From: Tumebacillus avium | GTDB lineage: Bacteria; Bacillota; Bacilli; Tumebacillales; Tumebacillaceae | Assembly (NCBI RefSeq): GCF_002162355.1 | Contig: NZ_CP021434.1 | Coordinates: 1,896,001 to 1,960,000 of the forward strand | Length of the DNA stretch: 64,000 nucleotides | Reading direction: 5' to 3' | Part shown: positions 62,347-64,000 of the stretch, piece by piece | Layout: each line of letters opens with the position of its first letter | Numbering within the stretch: position 1 is the stretch's first letter | Made by a program: the position numbers and the translations under genes | Notes under the pieces: generated by a model | The model's input: the letters and a program-made list of their open reading frames with translations, nothing else | What the model was told of the DNA's origin: nothing | Database searches by the model: none

Positions 62347-63260
62347 ACCAGCTCATCCATTGCCGGTTTGTCGCTGTGTTAAAACAGGTCGAGGAGCATG
62401 ACGTGCAGCTGCGGCTGTTTCACGAGGTGGAGCGGGCCGGACTGCCGCTTTTTAAAGAGCGGATTCGCAAAAAGCTGGTCATGCCGCGCGTGTATTTCGA
62501 TGCGCTGCTGCAGGCGGGGGTGTTTGTGCTGGAAAGCGGAGGTCCGCTGTATCAGCCGGAGCAGACGGAGTGCGGGGTGGGGTTTGACATCCATGCGCTG
62601 GGACGGAAAGTGCAGTTTGACATCTGTCTGCACGCGGAATTGCACCAATTGTGGCAGGACGTGCGCTACCGGATCGAAGACGTGGTGCTCGACCAGGACG
62701 TGTTTGAGTCGTACACATACCGGCTGCGGGCGATCTCGCGGTATTTGTACTTGGGACGGGAAGACAATGTGTTTCGGGCGGTTGCGCGGGAGGAGAATCA
62801 GGAGATTGAGTTCAAGCTGGATTTTCAGAACTCGAAGGAAAAGATCCTGAAATCGGTCGTGGCGTTTGCCAACTCGAACAACGGCAACCTGTATCTCGGG
62901 ATCAGTGACGACAAGCGGATCGTCGGGATCAATCATGAGATCGCGCGGTATGGCAGCGAAGACCGCTATCTGCTGGCGGTGACGTCGCTTTTGCATGCGC
63001 GGATTTATCCGCTTTTGTCCCCGTTTCCGGAGGTGCGCATCCTGACGGCAAACGGGCGGAAGATTGTGCACCTGTATGTCCCGGTCGGCACGGCGATGTA
63101 TTCGGTGCTCGACACGATCGGCGGCGGACAGCAAAGGCGGCGGGTGGCGGTGAAGCAGAACAACCAGTCGGTGTGGGTGGATGACCCGTATGTGATCGCC
63201 GAGCTGTACATCAAGCGGCGCATCGGGCCGCATACGGCGTCAACGTTAGGCTTATTGTGA
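62343..63260 (+). CDS. AlbA_2 (Schlafen-type) domain protein
   Basis: 305 residues from ATG 62343, overlapping the pgi stop (ATGA). The second half is an AlbA_2 domain: REENQEIEFKLDFQNSKEKILKSVVAFANSNNGNLYLGISDDKRIVGI near residues 150-200, with the typical E-F-K and A-F-A-N-x-x-x-G pattern. The first ~140 residues (VEEHDVQLRLFHEVERAGLPLFKERIRKKLVMPRVYFDALLQAGVF) are not recognised. AlbA_2 proteins are putative ATP- or nucleic-acid-binding regulators, some in defence systems. Coupling to pgi is unexpected. The usual C-terminal winged helix is missing. Confidence 0.78.
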   Translation: MNQLIHCRFVAVLKQVEEHDVQLRLFHEVERAGLPLFKERIRKKLVMPRVYFDALLQAGVFVLESGGPLYQPEQTECGVGFDIHALGRKVQFDICLHAELHQLWQDVRYRIEDVVLDQDVFESYTYRLRAISRYLYLGREDNVFRAVAREENQEIEFKLDFQNSKEKILKSVVAFANSNNGNLYLGISDDKRIVGINHEIARYGSEDRYLLAVTSLLHARIYPLLSPFPEVRILTANGRKIVHLYVPVGTAMYSVLDTIGGGQQRRRVAVKQNNQSVWVDDPYVIAELYIKRRIGPHTASTLGLL

Positions 63261-63264
63261 GCAC

Positions 63265-63307
63265 GACCCGGCTTCCTTATGTGGGAGGTCCGGGTCTCTT
63301 TTTTTTG
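63265..63307 (+). terminator. Terminator of the pgi unit
   Basis: GACCCGG (63265-63271) pairs with CCGGGTC (63290-63296), followed by TCTTTTTTTT. The 180 bases after it hold only the promoter region of the next gene. Confidence 0.85.
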
Positions 63308-63484
63308 TCTGGGATGGTGGAGGTGTGATTGTCTCATCTTATATAGTAGAGAGCGGTCTGCTTTTTCTGCACTGCTTTTGCGCCACTTTATTGTGATACT
63401 GCGATATCGTGCATAGGTTAACGAAGTAGTGTATGATCGGTATTCTGTGCAGATGTTTTTGAGATCAGAGAAGGTGGGATAGGA

Positions 63485-64000
63485 ATGAGCCGCACGTGGG
63501 CGATTTTGTTTGTATTGATAGGCGGGGCAAGCTACGGCTTGATCTCGCCGGTGATAAAGATGGCGTACGAAGCCGGGTTTACGCCGGGGGATGTGACGTC
63601 CTCGCAGTATTTCATGGCGACGGCGGTCTTGCTGTTGATCTCCGCGTTTCAGTTCCGTCATTTTAAGCAGCTGACGGGGCGGGATGTGCTCTTGTTTATT
63701 TTTCTCGGGGTGCTGTCGACCGGCACCAGCGTGTTTTATTATCTGGCGCTGGCCGATTTGCCAGCGTCGCTGGCGATCGTGCTGCTGTTCCAGTTTGCGT
63801 GGATTGTCATGCTGATCGATTTTCTGGTCACGCGCAAGAAGCCAAACAAAGCCAAATGGGCGGCGCTGGTGCTGATTTTGGCGGGGACGGTGTTTGCGGT
63901 TGACCTGTTGCATGCCAATTGGGGCGCGGTGTCGATGACCGGTCTTGTGCTTGGCCTGCTGTCTTCGGTGACGTACAGCACGTTCTTGTATTTCACCAGC
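63485..64000 (+). CDS. EamA/DMT-family transporter, 5' part
   Basis: 172 codons are visible and the frame runs off the window end. Start ATG 63485 follows AAGGTGGGATAGG. Five membrane helices are visible (WAILFVLIGGASYGLISPVIK, FMATAVLLLISAF, DVLLFIFLGVLSTGTSVFYYLALADLPASLAIVLLFQFAWIVMLID and others), the first EamA repeat of a ten-helix drug/metabolite transporter. Substrate unknown. Confidence 0.88.
   Translation, partial: MSRTWAILFVLIGGASYGLISPVIKMAYEAGFTPGDVTSSQYFMATAVLLLISAFQFRHFKQLTGRDVLLFIFLGVLSTGTSVFYYLALADLPASLAIVLLFQFAWIVMLIDFLVTRKKPNKAKWAALVLILAGTVFAVDLLHANWGAVSMTGLVLGLLSSVTYSTFLYFTS

Overview
The window looks like a chromosomal segment of a moderately GC-rich, endospore-former-type Bacillota. 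The gene order (transglutaminase membrane protein, guaA, pbuG, small membrane genes, purEBCSQLFMNHD), strong AGGAGG ribosome sites, SigA-type promoters, guanine riboswitches and PurR boxes all follow the Bacillus subtilis yebA-guaA-pbuG-pur locus. The base composition and the accessory genes fit Alicyclobacillaceae such as Tumebacillus. That placement is an inference, not a database match.

Layout. 1-5.5 kb holds a transglutaminase-domain membrane protein, then guaA-pbuG behind PurR boxes and a guanine riboswitch. 5.5-6.4 kb has two small minus-strand genes. 6.4-18.9 kb is the purine operon purEBCSQLFMNHD (no purK), again with PurR boxes and a guanine riboswitch. It also has a structured purB-purC gap and a 10-bp tandem array between purN and purH. 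18.9-19.5 kb carries three tiny genes outside the usual ORF size limit: two sister peptides with an FxLD lanthipeptide-type leader and a Ser-x3-Cys tail, flanking a Phr-like secreted peptide. 20-23.3 kb has an M81 (MlrC) protein, an SPL-type radical SAM protein and a TerC/YjbE protein. 23.3-28 kb is a tight accessory operon: GTP cyclohydrolase II, a WD40 propeller, an MFS exporter, an unknown protein and a 56-residue peptide. The first two genes recall the toxB/toxC pair of toxoflavin clusters. 28-33.5 kb has a metallophosphoesterase, a DUF3231 protein, an MFS transporter, a LysR regulator divergent from a SagB-like nitroreductase, and an acetamidase/formamidase.

33.5-44 kb is a regulatory and envelope block: an ECF sigma factor followed by two membrane proteins with degenerate signal-peptidase-I ectodomains (a candidate new sigma/anti-sigma pair), a two-component system with an RND pump, and a SigY-YxlC-YxlD type module with its own promoter. 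A frameshifted Rpn-type nuclease lies at 44.2-44.9 kb. 45.2-57 kb is a glycan operon with flippase, polymerase, two glycosyltransferases, UDP-sugar epimerase and dehydrogenase. It ends in a pglC-pglD-pglE-pglF-like set that would make undecaprenyl-linked diacetylbacillosamine. 57-60.8 kb encodes two related secreted coiled-coil proteins with a common C-terminal domain. 61-63.3 kb has pgi and an AlbA_2-domain gene, and the window ends inside an EamA transporter.

How the genes work together: the first 19 kb is purine synthesis, salvage and its double transcriptional control. The middle is accessory small-molecule and peptide chemistry. The last 30 kb is cell-envelope sensing and surface glycan/protein production.
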